Shown: one piece after another, positions 51,701-62,248 of the stretch
How the letters are laid out: each line of letters starts with the position of its first letter
How positions within the stretch are numbered: the first letter of the stretch is position 1
NCBI GenBank assembly: GCA_032622095.1
Contig: CP136061.1
Coordinates: forward strand, 56,660,301-56,724,300
Origin: Siphonodentalium dalli
Lineage: Eukaryota > Mollusca > Scaphopoda > Gadilida > Siphonodentaliidae
Length of the DNA stretch: 64,000 bases
Direction of reading: 5' to 3'
Program-made: the position numbers and the translations under genes
Notes under the pieces: generated by a model
Told to the model about the DNA's origin: nothing
The model's database searches: none
The model's input: the letters and a program-made list of their open reading frames with translations, nothing else

Positions 51701-54700
51701 TGCACAAAATTGATGATTTTCAGAAAATTATGCCTCCGGAAAAAGTTGAAGTTCCGGCGACAGAGGGTTAATAAATGTCTCGCATAATCTGAAAATGGGT
51801 CGGTAAGGCGTAAAAATGCAATAGCTCAACAAAACAAGGCAGACTTTGTTTATCAGTGTTTCTAAATTCGCTGCCCTGGACGATATTTGAAAAATGTGAT
51901 TTTTCTGCATATAATTGTAAAGCAAATCGACATTTGATCGTGTAAACCGCGCCAATTTTACAAAAAAAGCTATACAGTGATACGATAGAAATATAGGAGT
52001 CATTGAACATCCTATTATCTCCCAGTTGTACTTTGACCCACATACCCCGTTTTCAAAATTAACCATTTTTTTGGGGTAAGAAATAACACCAATAATCGAT
52101 TCCTGAGAACTCTGGAACCACAGTTTAGTAGAAAAGATACTAATGTCTCATGTCATGCTTGCCATAGACATATATACTGCACAGTGTCGCATGTCCCATG
52201 TCCATCCACTCACTAATGGGAATATTATGACCACAAATCTGACCACACCCAAATTTCAGGGTTTTTCATCATAATTTAATTTGTAAAAACCGACTCGCGT
52301 GCATAACGCACACGATAGAAAGGCGTATGTATAAGTTTTGAAAACTAGTGACGTATATCTACCATACGCTTTACGGAATTTATCTAATTTTGAATAGTAC
52401 AATGTTTAATTATATTTGAAATAGACCCCCCCCCCCCTCAAAATTTCATCATCCGACTATGATTTGGTTCAATGATAGGCGGATGTCCCTTTAAATTTCA
52501 GTATTTTTTAGGAGTTTGAGTCGAATTCCTATTAAAGAAACTTCCATCACCTCGATTGTGCTATTTTAAACATTAGAGGTCCACCCATATGCACAAAATT
52601 GATGATTTTCAGAAAATTATGCCTCCGGAAAAAGTTGAAGTTCCGGCGACAGAGGGTTAATAAATGTCTCGCATAATCTGAAAATGGGTCGGTAAGGCGT
52701 GAAAATGCAATAGCTCAACAAAACAAGGCAGACTTTGTTTATCAGTGTTTCTAAATTCGCTGCCCTGGACGATATTTGAAAAATGTGATTTTTCTGCATA
52801 TAATTGTAAAGTGCCAATTTTACAAAAAAAGCTTTACAGTGATACGATAGAAATATAGGAGTCATTGAACATCCTATTATCTCCCAGTTGTACTTTGACC
52901 CACATACCCAGTTTCAAAATTAACCATTTTTTTGGGGTAAGAAATAACACCGATAATCGATTCCTGATAACTCTGGAAGCACAGTTTAGTAGAAAAGACA
53001 CTAATGTCTCATGTCATGCTTGCCATAGACATATATAATGCACAGTGTCGCATGTGCCATGTCCATCCACTCACTAATGGGAATATTATGACCACAAATC
53101 TGACCACACCCAAATTTCAGGGTTTTTCATCATAATTTAATTTGTAAAAACCGACTCGCGTGCATAACGCACACGATAGAAAGGCGTATGTATAAGTTTT
53201 GAAAACTAGTGACGTATATCTACCATACGCTTTACGGAATTTATCTAAATTTTGAACAGTACAATGTTTAATTAGATTTGAAATAGACCCCCCACCCCCC
53301 CCTCAAAATTTCATCATTCGACTATGATTTGGTTCAATGATAGGCGGATGTCCCTTTAAATTTCAGTATTTTTTTTGAGTTTGAGTCGAATTCCTATTAA
53401 TGAAACTTCCATCACCTCGATTGTGCTATTTTAAACATTAAAGGTCCACCCATATGCACAAAATTGATGATTTTCAGAAAATTATGCCTCCGGAAAAAGT
53501 TGAAGTTCCGGCGACAGAGGGTTAATAAATGTCTCGCATAATCTGAAAATGGGTCGGTAAGGCGTAAAAATGCAATAGCTCAACAAAACAAGGCAGACTT
53601 TGTTTATCAGTGTTTCTAAATTCGCTGCCCTGGACGATATTTGAAAAATGTGATTTTTCTGCATATAATTGTAAAGCAAATCGACATTTGATCGTGTAAA
53701 CCGCGCCAATTTTACAAAAAAAGCTATACAGTGATACGATAGAAATATAGGAGTCATTGAACATCCTATTATCTCCCAGTTGTACTTTGACCCACATACC
53801 CCGTTTCAAAATTAACCATTTTTTTGGGGTAAGAAATAACACCAATAATCGATTCCTGAGTACTCTGGAACCACAGTTTAGTAGAAAAGATACTAATGTC
53901 TCATGTCATGCTTGCCATAGACATATATACTGCACAGTGTCGCATGTCCCATGTCCATCCACTCACTAATGGGAATATTATGACCACAAATCTGACCACA
54001 CCCAAATTTCAGGGTTTTTCATCATAATTTAATTTGTAAAAACCGACTCGCGTGCATAACGCACACGATAGAAAGGCGTATGTATAAGTTTTGAAAACTA
54101 GTGACGTATATCTACCATACGCTTTACGGAATTTATCTAATTTTGAATAGTACAATGTTTAATTATATTTGAAATAGACCCCCCCCCTCAAATTTCATCA
54201 TCCGACTATGATTTGGTTCAATGATAGGCGGATGTCCCTTTAAATTTCAGTATTTTTTAGGAGTTTGAGTCGAATTCCTATTAAAGAAACTTCCATCACC
54301 TCGATTGTGCTATTTTAAACATTAGAGGTCCACCCATATGCACAAAATTGATGATTTTCAGAAAATTATGCCTCCGGAAAAAGTTGAAGTTCCGGCGACA
54401 GAGGGTTAATAAATGTCTCGCATAATCTGAAAATGGGTCGGTAAGGCGTGAAAATGCAATAGCTCAACAAAACAAGGCAGACTTTGTTTATCAGTGTTTC
54501 TAAATTCGCTGCCCTGGACGATATTTGAAAAATGTGATTTTTCTGCATATAATTGTAAAGAAAATCGACATTTGGTCGTGTAAACCACGCCAATTTTACA
54601 AAAAAAGCTTTACAGTGATACGATAGAAATATAGGAGTCATTGAACATCCTATTATCTCCCAGTTGTACTTTGACCCACATACCCAGTTTCAAAATTAAC

Positions 54701-56400
54701 CATTTTTTTTGGGGTAAGAAATAACACCAATAATCGATTCCTGATAACTCTGGAAGCACAGTTTAGTTGAAAAGATACTAATGTCTCATGTCATGCTTGC
54801 CATAGACATATATACTGCACAGTGTCGCATGTCCCATGTCCATCCACCCATCCACTCACTAATGGGAATATTATGACCACAAATCTGACCACACCCCAAA
54901 TTTCAGGGTTTTTCATCATAATTTAATTTGTAAAAACCGACTCGCGTGCATAACGCACACGATAGAAAGGCGTATGTATAAGTTTTGAAAACTAGTGACG
55001 TATATCTACCATACGCTTTACGGAATTTATCTAAATTTTGAACAGTACAATGTTTAATTAGATTTGAAATAGACCCCCCCCCCCCCCCCCTCAAAATTTC
55101 ATCATTCGACTATGATTTGGTTCAATGATAGGCGGATGTCCCTTTAAATTTCAGTATTCTTTTTGAGTTTGAGTCGAATTCCTATTAAAGAAACTTCCAT
55201 CACCTCGATTGTGCTATTTTAAACATTAAAGGTCCACCCATATGCACAAAATTGATGATTTTCAGAAAATTATGCCTCCGGAAAAAGTTGAAGTTCCGGC
55301 GACAGAGGGTTAATAAATGTCTCGCATAATCTGAAAATGGGTCGGTAAGGCGTAAAAATGCAATAGCTCAACAAAACAAGGCAGACTTTGTTTATCAGTG
55401 TTTCTAAATTCGCTGCCCTGGACGATATTTGAAAAATGTGATTTTTCTGCATATAATTGTAAAGAAAATCGACATTTGATCGTGTAAACCGCGCCAATTT
55501 TACAAAAAAAGATTTATATTGATAGGATAGAAATATAGGCGTCATTGAACATCCTATTATCTCCCAGTTGTACTTTGACCCACATACCCCGTTTCAAAAT
55601 TAACCATTTTTTTGGGGTAAGAAATAACACCAATAATCGATTCCTGAGAACTCTGGAAGCACAGTTTAGTAGAAAAGATACTAATGTCTCATGTCATGCT
55701 TGCCATAGACATATATACTGCACAGTGTCGCATGTCCCATGTCCATCCACTCACTAATGGGAATATTATGACCACAAATCTGACCACACCCAAATTTCAG
55801 GGTTTTTCATCATAATTTAATTTGTAAAAACCGACTCGCGTGCATAACGCACACGATAGAAAGGCGTATGTATAAGTTTTGAAAACTAGTGACGTATATC
55901 TACCATACGCTTTACGGAATTTATCTAAATTTTGAACAGTACAATGTTTAATTAGATTTGAAATAGACCCCCCCCTCCCCTCAAAATTTCATCATTCGAC
56001 TATGATTTGGTTCAATGATAGGCGGATGTCCCTTTAAATTTCAGTATTTTTTTTGAGTTTGAGTCGAATTCCTATTAATGAAACTTCCATCACCTCGATT
56101 GTGCTATTTTAAACATTAAAGGTCCACCCATATGCACAAAATTGATGATTTTCAGAAAATTATGCCTCCGGAAAAAGTTGAAGTTCCGGCGACAGAGGGT
56201 TAATAAATGTCTCGCATAATCTGAAAATGGGTCGGTAAGGCGTAAAAATGCAATAGCTCAACAAAACAAGGCAGACTTTGTTTATCAGTGTTTCTAAATT
56301 CGCTGCCCTGGACGATATTTGAAAAATGTGATTTTTCTGCATATAATTGTAAAGAAAATCGACATTTGATCGTGTAAACCGCGCCAATTTTACAAAAAAA

Positions 56401-56500
56401 NNNNNNNNNNNNNNNNNNNNNNNNNNNNNNNNNNNNNNNNNNNNNNNNNNNNNNNNNNNNNNNNNNNNNNNNNNNNNNNNNNNNNNNNNNNNNNNNNNNN
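56401..56500. other. Assembly gap of 100 N
   Basis: Exactly 100 N, the usual placeholder for a gap of unknown size. The satellite is still in register where it stops at an A-run, so the true array is longer and the right-hand sequence may not be its direct neighbour. Confidence 0.97.
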
Positions 56501-56501
56501 C

Positions 56502-56921
56502 ACTTATGGAGAACATGTCGTAAATACCCTATGCATAAGATTGCATTTATCAGTCGGTCAGCTCATCGCAGGAAGCGCATTCTCTCAACAAAACACATGC
56601 ACATTATGCTGTCAGTCACACTCTGATATTATCGAGCACGCACTTATCTCATGCAGTAGCCCACTTATGCATTCCCACAGAAACGAAATGTGGTACCAGA
56701 TGATTGATCGTTTCGGCATACCGCTATTCGTATGGGCCACGAGTCTCAGCAACAGCGACCTCGTATTGCTCCATCTCGCACATCTTCCACGTGATATATT
56801 CACATTTCTTGAGCAAGTTGAGGATACATCAAAGTTTACGAGATTCATTGTTCTTCACACAAACTTAATTTGGAGGCGCTATGTCGAACTCTCAGCCACT
56901 ACGCATGACGGTTTGTGTTAA
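56502..56921 (+). pseudogene. LINE ORF2 C-terminus with CCHC zinc knuckle (5'-truncated by gap)
   Basis: The frame is open from the gap (no start is needed) to a TAA at 56919-56921. It reads YGEHVVNTLCIRLHLSVGQL, then CTLCCQSHSDIIEHALISC, then REMW-like RNEMWYQMIDRFGIPLF, ending WRRYVELSATTHDGLC. The CX2CX9HX4C motif, followed by an R..MW....FGI segment, is the C-terminal region of Jockey/CR1/I-type LINE ORF2 proteins. No internal stop is visible in this part. Whether the rest is intact is hidden by the gap. It is a different lineage from, or at least not obviously the same copy as, the relic at 10864. Confidence 0.72.
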
Positions 56922-57054
56922 ACAACCTTTGATCTTTGAAGTTTGAACGTTACGGGTGTTCACCATAAGTCGTACTTAAATGTACCACATTCTGTCCTGT
57001 CCATAAAATCCGAAGACGACAAATTAAATAAACATGAATAAATTAATAAATCCT

Positions 57055-57200
57055 TATATATATATATATATGTATGCATAGGTATGTGTATATGAGGGTG
57101 TGATGGTGTGTGTGTGTGAGGGTGTGTGTGTGTGGGTGTGAGGGGGTGTGTGTGAGGGTGTGTGTGTGTGAGGGTGTATACGTGTGTGTATATGTTTTCT
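57055..57200. repeat. TA and GT/GTGAGGG microsatellites
   Basis: (TA)n at 57055-57071 is followed by a G/T-rich run of GTGTGTGTGAGGGTGTG units to about 57200. The GTGTGAGGGTG word is the same as in the tract at 6183-6453. Confidence 0.9.
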
Positions 57201-57908
57201 TGCGCTAGCGTTTGCACTATCGCAACATCATTCTACATATAGTCTATTCCACTTAATGGGTGCATACATTTATAGGGGAGCTATTGTCGAGCAAGGGCAT
57301 TGCGTTTGCTGACTCTTTGGGGAGAGAGATTCTTCTAAGCGAATCCAACTCCAACTAGAGTTCCTTTTGTAATTGTATGCACCTGCTTATGGTGTGCTGT
57401 TGTGACAGTGCATCATAACGTATGTATGTACGGTTGTGTTTGTGTCTGCGTAATGTATTAGATTATATATGCGTACGGGTGTGGTCGAGAGGGTGTGTGT
57501 TGTCTGTTGATGTGATATGTAAGCTCGTGTTCGTGTACATACAATTAGAATGATATTCTTTTCCTCGGTAGTTTGTTCTTTTGTCTGTCTTTTCATTACT
57601 TCTTGATTGCTAAATGTATTTATGTTACATTCATGTATACTATGTCTTGTTAAATCTTCAAAACTGGAGGCAATAAAGATATATATATATATATATATGT
57701 CACAAATTGCCATAGACCGCATTATAGCCTTAATATATCGAGCGTGTTAGTCTGACAGAGAACACTGGCCAGTGTAAATAGTGGTAAACAGGTCAGGGGT
57801 TCTACAGTTATTTATGCATGATCAAAGAACTCTTTAGTCTTATTCACCGGGGTGGGTGAGGAGGGGAATTGTTTTGATTAGGTATAATACACATAGATAT
57901 ATGGTTAT

Positions 57909-58370
57909 TATACCCCCGATATTAGTCGGCGGGTATATAGTTGACGCCTCGAGCCGTCCGTGTGTCCGTCCGTACAAACATTTTGCATCATAACTCAAGA
58001 GTCGGTTGTCATATTTTGATGCTCTATGACATGTGACGGACCAGAAATGGGGAACGAATATGCATAATATCACGGATTGTGAGTACCAATGCCTACCAGA
58101 GTTATCCATGGGCCCTGTTTGTGAAATTAAATCCGTAAAAAGTTTTTGCCATATAAGTTGAAGTGTGGGTTGTCGAATTTTGAAGTGGTTTGGTATGGTG
58201 ATAGACCTGAATGATACGGGAAGGATGTGTGCAGATATTACTGCATATCACAGGTTTTGCCTGTCGATGCATACCAGAGCTACCAACTTGGTTCCATCCG
58301 TAAACACATTTTGCATTATTATAACTCAACCATCTGTATGTATATTTGTGCGCTAGAGTCTGCAGTATAG
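57909..58370. mobile_element. Putative dispersed repeat beginning with a hairpin
   Basis: The first 29 bases, TATACCCCCGA-TATTAG-TCGGCGGGTATA, form an 11-bp stem with one bulge. GCCGTCCGTGTGTCCGTCCGTAC follows (shown in outline), then a block ACAAACATTTTGCATCATAACTCAA. A diverged copy of that block (AAACACATTTTGCATTATTATAACTCAA) recurs at about 58301-58328, so the element has an internal duplication of about 340 bp. I associate this style with dispersed mollusc repeats but cannot name the family. No coding was seen. Confidence 0.4.
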
Positions 58371-59483
58371 TCTCAGTCAGATTTTATTCTTGATTTTAGT
58401 TTGAACTTTGAAGACATTGAAGAATGTCATTTCTCAAAGCATCTGAATGCATCACATTATTTCAGGTCATCTATTTGTAAGCGATAACAGTATACAATTA
58501 GTATTGTAGTTTAGTCTTGTTGAGCAGTATTTGAGCTTCAAGGTGAAGTTCGTAAATTCAAGGAGAATAGCGTTACCTTCAGTTGGGATTGTCTGAACAA
58601 TAAACAGTAACGGCCATTCATCATAACCAATTCAGTTTTATTTGGATAAGTGCTGCAAATTAACATTACTTGCAATCATTAAAAAGATGAGAAATAACCA
58701 GAAGGAATGAATTTGATTGCATGCCAGAACAAGACAGTATTTCAGACATTAGAAATTTATGAGACACCCTTTTCAATTTCATGTTATGCAACAATCGGGT
58801 CAATGATATCTAGTCATCATTGAGTATTCACCATGTAGTATTTGTGATACAGTTTTTTTTATTTATTACTTTTATTCGGGTAATACAACTGGGTAATACA
58901 TTAATTTTTGTTACTAAATTACGGTTTTTCCACTGAGAAGTGGGACGGGATCCTGTGAAATCCAGAATGTTGCTAAATTTGAGGCTAAATAGTCACTATA
59001 GCTGTCTATATAGCCATATGCCAACAAACATGATACTAACATGCTTACAAACAACATTACATGGTCAGTACTTGTAAATTGTTTTTAAAAAACCCATTTT
59101 GAAAAAAAATGTACAAGCACGATTGTTTCGGCCCCTGGACCACCCACCCACCCCGCCCTATATACGGATTTTTTTGTAGACCCCCCCCCCTCATGTCGTC
59201 GATGGTATATTTTGCCCCACGTCCTTTTCCTCGGTTGCTCATTGTTGAAATGTGTACAAACGTGTACTGTTTACACGCATCATGTTTATGTGACCGGTGG
59301 TCAATCTATGATTGACGCCAATCACCTTGATTGGATAATCATATATGGCACGGCGATGTCTTCCCATCGATATGTCCACCGATAGCTTCGCATTGAGCGT
59401 CGCCTCGTAAAACTACCTGGACTATATTATAAACCCAGCCGGTGAATAGCACCCCTGGCGTTTGGCGTAACAATTGTGCATAT
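58371..59483. other. Non-coding stretch, nothing recognised
   Basis: AT-rich sequence with a 10-C run near 59180 and no supported exon. A short inverted pair GGCGATG/CGTCGCC is near 59352-59403. Confidence 0.45.
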
Positions 59484-60250
59484 GGTGATAACACTATGAA
59501 ACTTGGCAGATATGTTCCTTATACACTATTAACCATTTTCAGATGTGTAGACATCGCGGCAGGTCCTTCCTTAGCAACGGTTGCTAGGCAACTATCCGAC
59601 ATCGACGAAATACAAATATGACTGATATTATGTCATGCAGCATTTTTATAGTGAAAATAATATTAGTTGTTAGAGTGGATCTGGTTGGAATATTACCATA
59701 TGTCTTACTTACAGGGGTGATAACGGTTGCTAGGGTCACACCCGAAATAGAAAAATGCCGAGCTGACTGATATTGTGGTAGTTTTCACAAACTAATATAA
59801 ACTACGTCATTATCATTTTATGATGAAACAATTGTAATAGTTGTTGTGAGAGCGGGATCGACTTAAATAATTACTATATATTTCTGGTAATGGTTGCTAG
59901 GGACATACCCGAAATCGAAAAATGCACACATGACTGATATTATGGTAGTTTTAACAAACTAAACTACGTCATGTAACATATTTATATTGAAAACAATTAT
60001 TATAATTGTTGTTAGTGTGAACATGGCAGTAAAGTTGCCGCATTCGTTACCTAACGGTGGTGTAGTGGTTGCTATGGACATATCCACCTTTGAAAACATA
60101 CCATATGTATGAGGTTCTGGTAATTTCACTGATATAACTGTTTCATAATATGGTATGAGTTTCGGGCAATTTACATGATAATTATTTGTCAGAATATGCC
60201 ATATTATGCTTATATTGACAATAGTGCGTCATCAAAGGTTGTTGAGGTTT
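59484..60250 (+). repeat. Large inverted repeat, left arm, with roughly 170-bp subrepeats
   Basis: It begins GGTGATAACACTATGAAACTTGG. Subrepeats carry, in order, AACGGTTGCTAGG, ACCCGAAAT.GAAAAATGC, TGACTGATATTATGGTAG, AACTAAACTACGTCATG and GTGAAAACAATTATAATAGTTGTTAGTGTG. Starts of the GGTTGCTAG word lie near 59579, 59728, 59888 and 60066. The reverse complement of 61676-62248 shows the same order. Identity is moderate (about 75-80 percent by eye), so the arms are old. Confidence 0.8.
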
Positions 60251-60407
60251 CAATGTTGCTAGGTAACCACCTACCATTGACAAATCTACTTAAAACTGAC
60301 AGACTATTCAGTTATTTTTATCAGAATGACATACCAATCGATTGTTGGAATACATCTTAATGAGACATGTCAAAATATTGACCCACATTTATGTAGATAC
60401 CACCTGA

Positions 60408-60422
60408 CCCCCCCCCCCCCCC
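60408..60422. repeat. Poly-C run of 15
   Basis: A C homopolymer after ACCTGA, between the left arm of the inverted repeat and the eroded minisatellite. It resembles the C tracts of the satellite but is in unrelated sequence. Confidence 0.9.
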
Positions 60423-60544
60423 ATGGAATCGGACATTCGCACTACATTTGACAATGGCATCCATGCAGAACACTCTATCACGGTGTGGTAGCATCCGCAT
60501 ACTAGTTGCTTTACGGTAGAAACTAACGGTGTGTCCTTCCAATC

Positions 60545-61675
60545 CATGCCATAACTACATATATGTCAATACATAGGCATGCGTCATTTACAAGTCTACA
60601 GGAGCTCGTACATGAGCATGACCTATATATTTCAGACTGATATATCATGAACTACCTTTAGGAACCGGTGCACATTTCCTATTTACATGGGCAGCCATGG
60701 GCCCATTACCAACACAGTTACCATGATTCATGACCTATCTATATGGAACCGCACCCAATGACGTATCTTAACTACGGTGTCCATGTCATAGAAAGGGGCC
60801 TGGACCGATGATATACTATTTAGGGCTGGTACTATGGATTTGCTGTATAGACCTGGGTACATGCCATGAGTTCATAACTATAGGCACCTGTGTAATTGCA
60901 CTACATGTGATGTTCGCATGGGTCCATGGCGTATGCGTGGCTGTGATTATAACCTAGATAGTCATGCAACATGTAATTCATCGGATGGGTTCATGTCATA
61001 CATATAAAAACCAGTCCTGGTAATACGGTCATGACTGTTGGATAAGGTCATAACTAAATCAGCCTGGATACATGGGCTGTCCATAGTGGCCCGTCTCAAT
61101 TCCCTACCTATATAAGCCTGGGTCCATAGCCAAGCTATAGGCCTATCCATGGGAACCTCAATCATATAGGGCGTTGGTCGAATGACTGAAAATGGGCGTA
61201 CGTATGTGGTATACATATAGAGACGTGGCTCCACACACAGGCATTTTTGGCCCATGACTGACCCGAAGGGCATGGGGTCCACGTGTCTCCTATAATTTTG
61301 GATCAGTCCATTGCCTACCAGCATATATGTGAATATATGAACTGACTAATTACGCCGGTTCCGTAGCTTACATTTAGGGACATGTGTCCATGTCCTACAT
61401 ATAGGCATATGTATCCAATGCATACATAATTATAGTCCACTGGTATTAGCACTACTTAAATGTGCCTGGGTCTTTAGTGCAGATATACCACGTATAAGGG
61501 GTGGGTCCATATCCTACTTATAGATACCTGCTTCTTATGCCTGGATACAATGCTATATATCGGCTTTGGTCCATGGTCTTATCATATGCGCATGTGTCCA
61601 TGTCCAACATACAGTGCCATGTGTGTATGGGCTATTTATAGGGGCCTCCATCCTTAACATTCATATATGTGGCAT
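60545..61675. repeat. Highly degenerate minisatellite of about 28-34 bp period
   Basis: A loose unit of the form TATATAGG-CCTGGGTCCATG-CCTAC repeats throughout. Clear copies include CCTGGGTCCATAGCC (about 61119), GACATGTGTCCATGTCCTACATATAGG (about 61379, shown in part), GGGTGGGTCCATATCCTAC (about 61499), and CATGTGTCCATGTCCAACATACA (about 61587, shown in part). Divergence between units is high. The 120-codon minus-strand open frame at 60962-61324 lies wholly within it and is best read as repeat. Confidence 0.7.
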
Positions 61676-62248
61676 TACCCATATGAAAACTAAATTTGTA
61701 CCACATTCTGGTTAGGCTCACATTAACAACATTTGTAATTGTTTTCACCATAAAAAACTACCATAATATCAGTTATATGTGCATTTTTGTATTTCGGGTA
61801 TCACCCTGGCAACAGTTACCACTCGTATAAGTAAGAATTATATGGTATGTTTTCAGCCAGCTCAACACTAACAACAACTAATATAATTGTTTTCAACATA
61901 AACGTGCTATTTGGTGTAGTTTAGTTTCTTAAAGCTACCACAATATCAGTCATAGGTGCATTTTTAGATTTTGGGTGTGTCCCTACCAACCGTCACCCCC
62001 TGTAAGTAAGAAATATGGTAATTTGTCAGTCAGGTCAAAACTGACAATTATTTTCACCATAAAAATGCTACATGGCGTAGTTTAGTTTGTTTGAACTCAC
62101 ACATAATATCAGTCATATGCATTAATTCGATGCCGGGAAGTTGCCTAGCAACCGTTGCTAAGAAGAGCCTGTCGCGAATATCGCCACCGGTGAAAATGAG
62201 CAGTAGCATATAAGGAACATATGTGCCAAGTTTCAAGCTTTTATCACC
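61676..62248 (-). repeat. Large inverted repeat, right arm
   Basis: The reverse complement matches 59484-60250 in order. It starts GGTGATAAAAGCTTGAAACTTGG, then CTTAGCAACGGTTGCTAGGCAACT, then several GACTGATATTATG / ACTAAACTACG / GTTGTTAGTGT blocks. The outer ends align to within a few bases (59484 and 62248). The inner ends are less clear. Confidence 0.8.

Larger units (their letters stand above)
21337..56400 (+). repeat. Satellite array: about 40 tandem monomers of about 888 bp
   Basis: The landmark TTGAACATCC.ATTATCTCCC recurs at 21430, 22318, 23204, 24086, 24809, 25698, 26587, 27473, 28242, 29130, 29899, 30657, 31545, 32437, 33325, 34213, 35113, 36001, 36880, 37767, 38657, 39544, 40433, 41324, 42215, 43105, 43992, 44882, 45775, 46663, 47560, 48447, 49333, 50222, 51115, 52003, 52865, 53757, 54641 and 55545. 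Usual spacing is 879-900 bp. All copies are head-to-tail, and the array is cut by the gap. Each monomer has one poly-C tract of about 7-19 C and a GTGC-ATAAC-GCAC hairpin. The two divergent open frames per monomer (70 codons plus strand, up to 112 minus strand) change by nonsynonymous substitutions and A-run frameshifts, so I do not call them genes. I do not recognise the family. Confidence 0.97.
56502..57698 (+). mobile_element. LINE 3' end: ORF2 tail, UTR and AT tail
   Basis: It starts inside ORF2 at the gap edge, continues through its stop at 56919-56921 and about 750 bases of UTR, and finishes in GGAGGCAATAAAGATATATAT, a LINE-like 3' end with a simple AT tail. The UTR holds a TA and a GT-rich microsatellite. 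The link between the ORF and this particular tail is inferred from position and strand. Confidence 0.5.

Noticed and set aside
21430-55757. Conserved 70- and 91-codon open frames repeated along the satellite as a gene family
   Set aside because: They recur because the DNA repeats. Differences between copies include many amino-acid changes and frame-breaking A-run indels, the plus-strand frame lacks an ATG start, and no domain is recognisable.
21337-56400. CRISPR-like array
   Set aside because: The repeating unit is about 888 bp with no short repeat/unique spacer alternation, and the context is eukaryotic.
60962-61324. 120-codon minus-strand gene
   Set aside because: It lies entirely inside the degenerate 28-34-bp minisatellite; lack of stops follows from the repeat unit.
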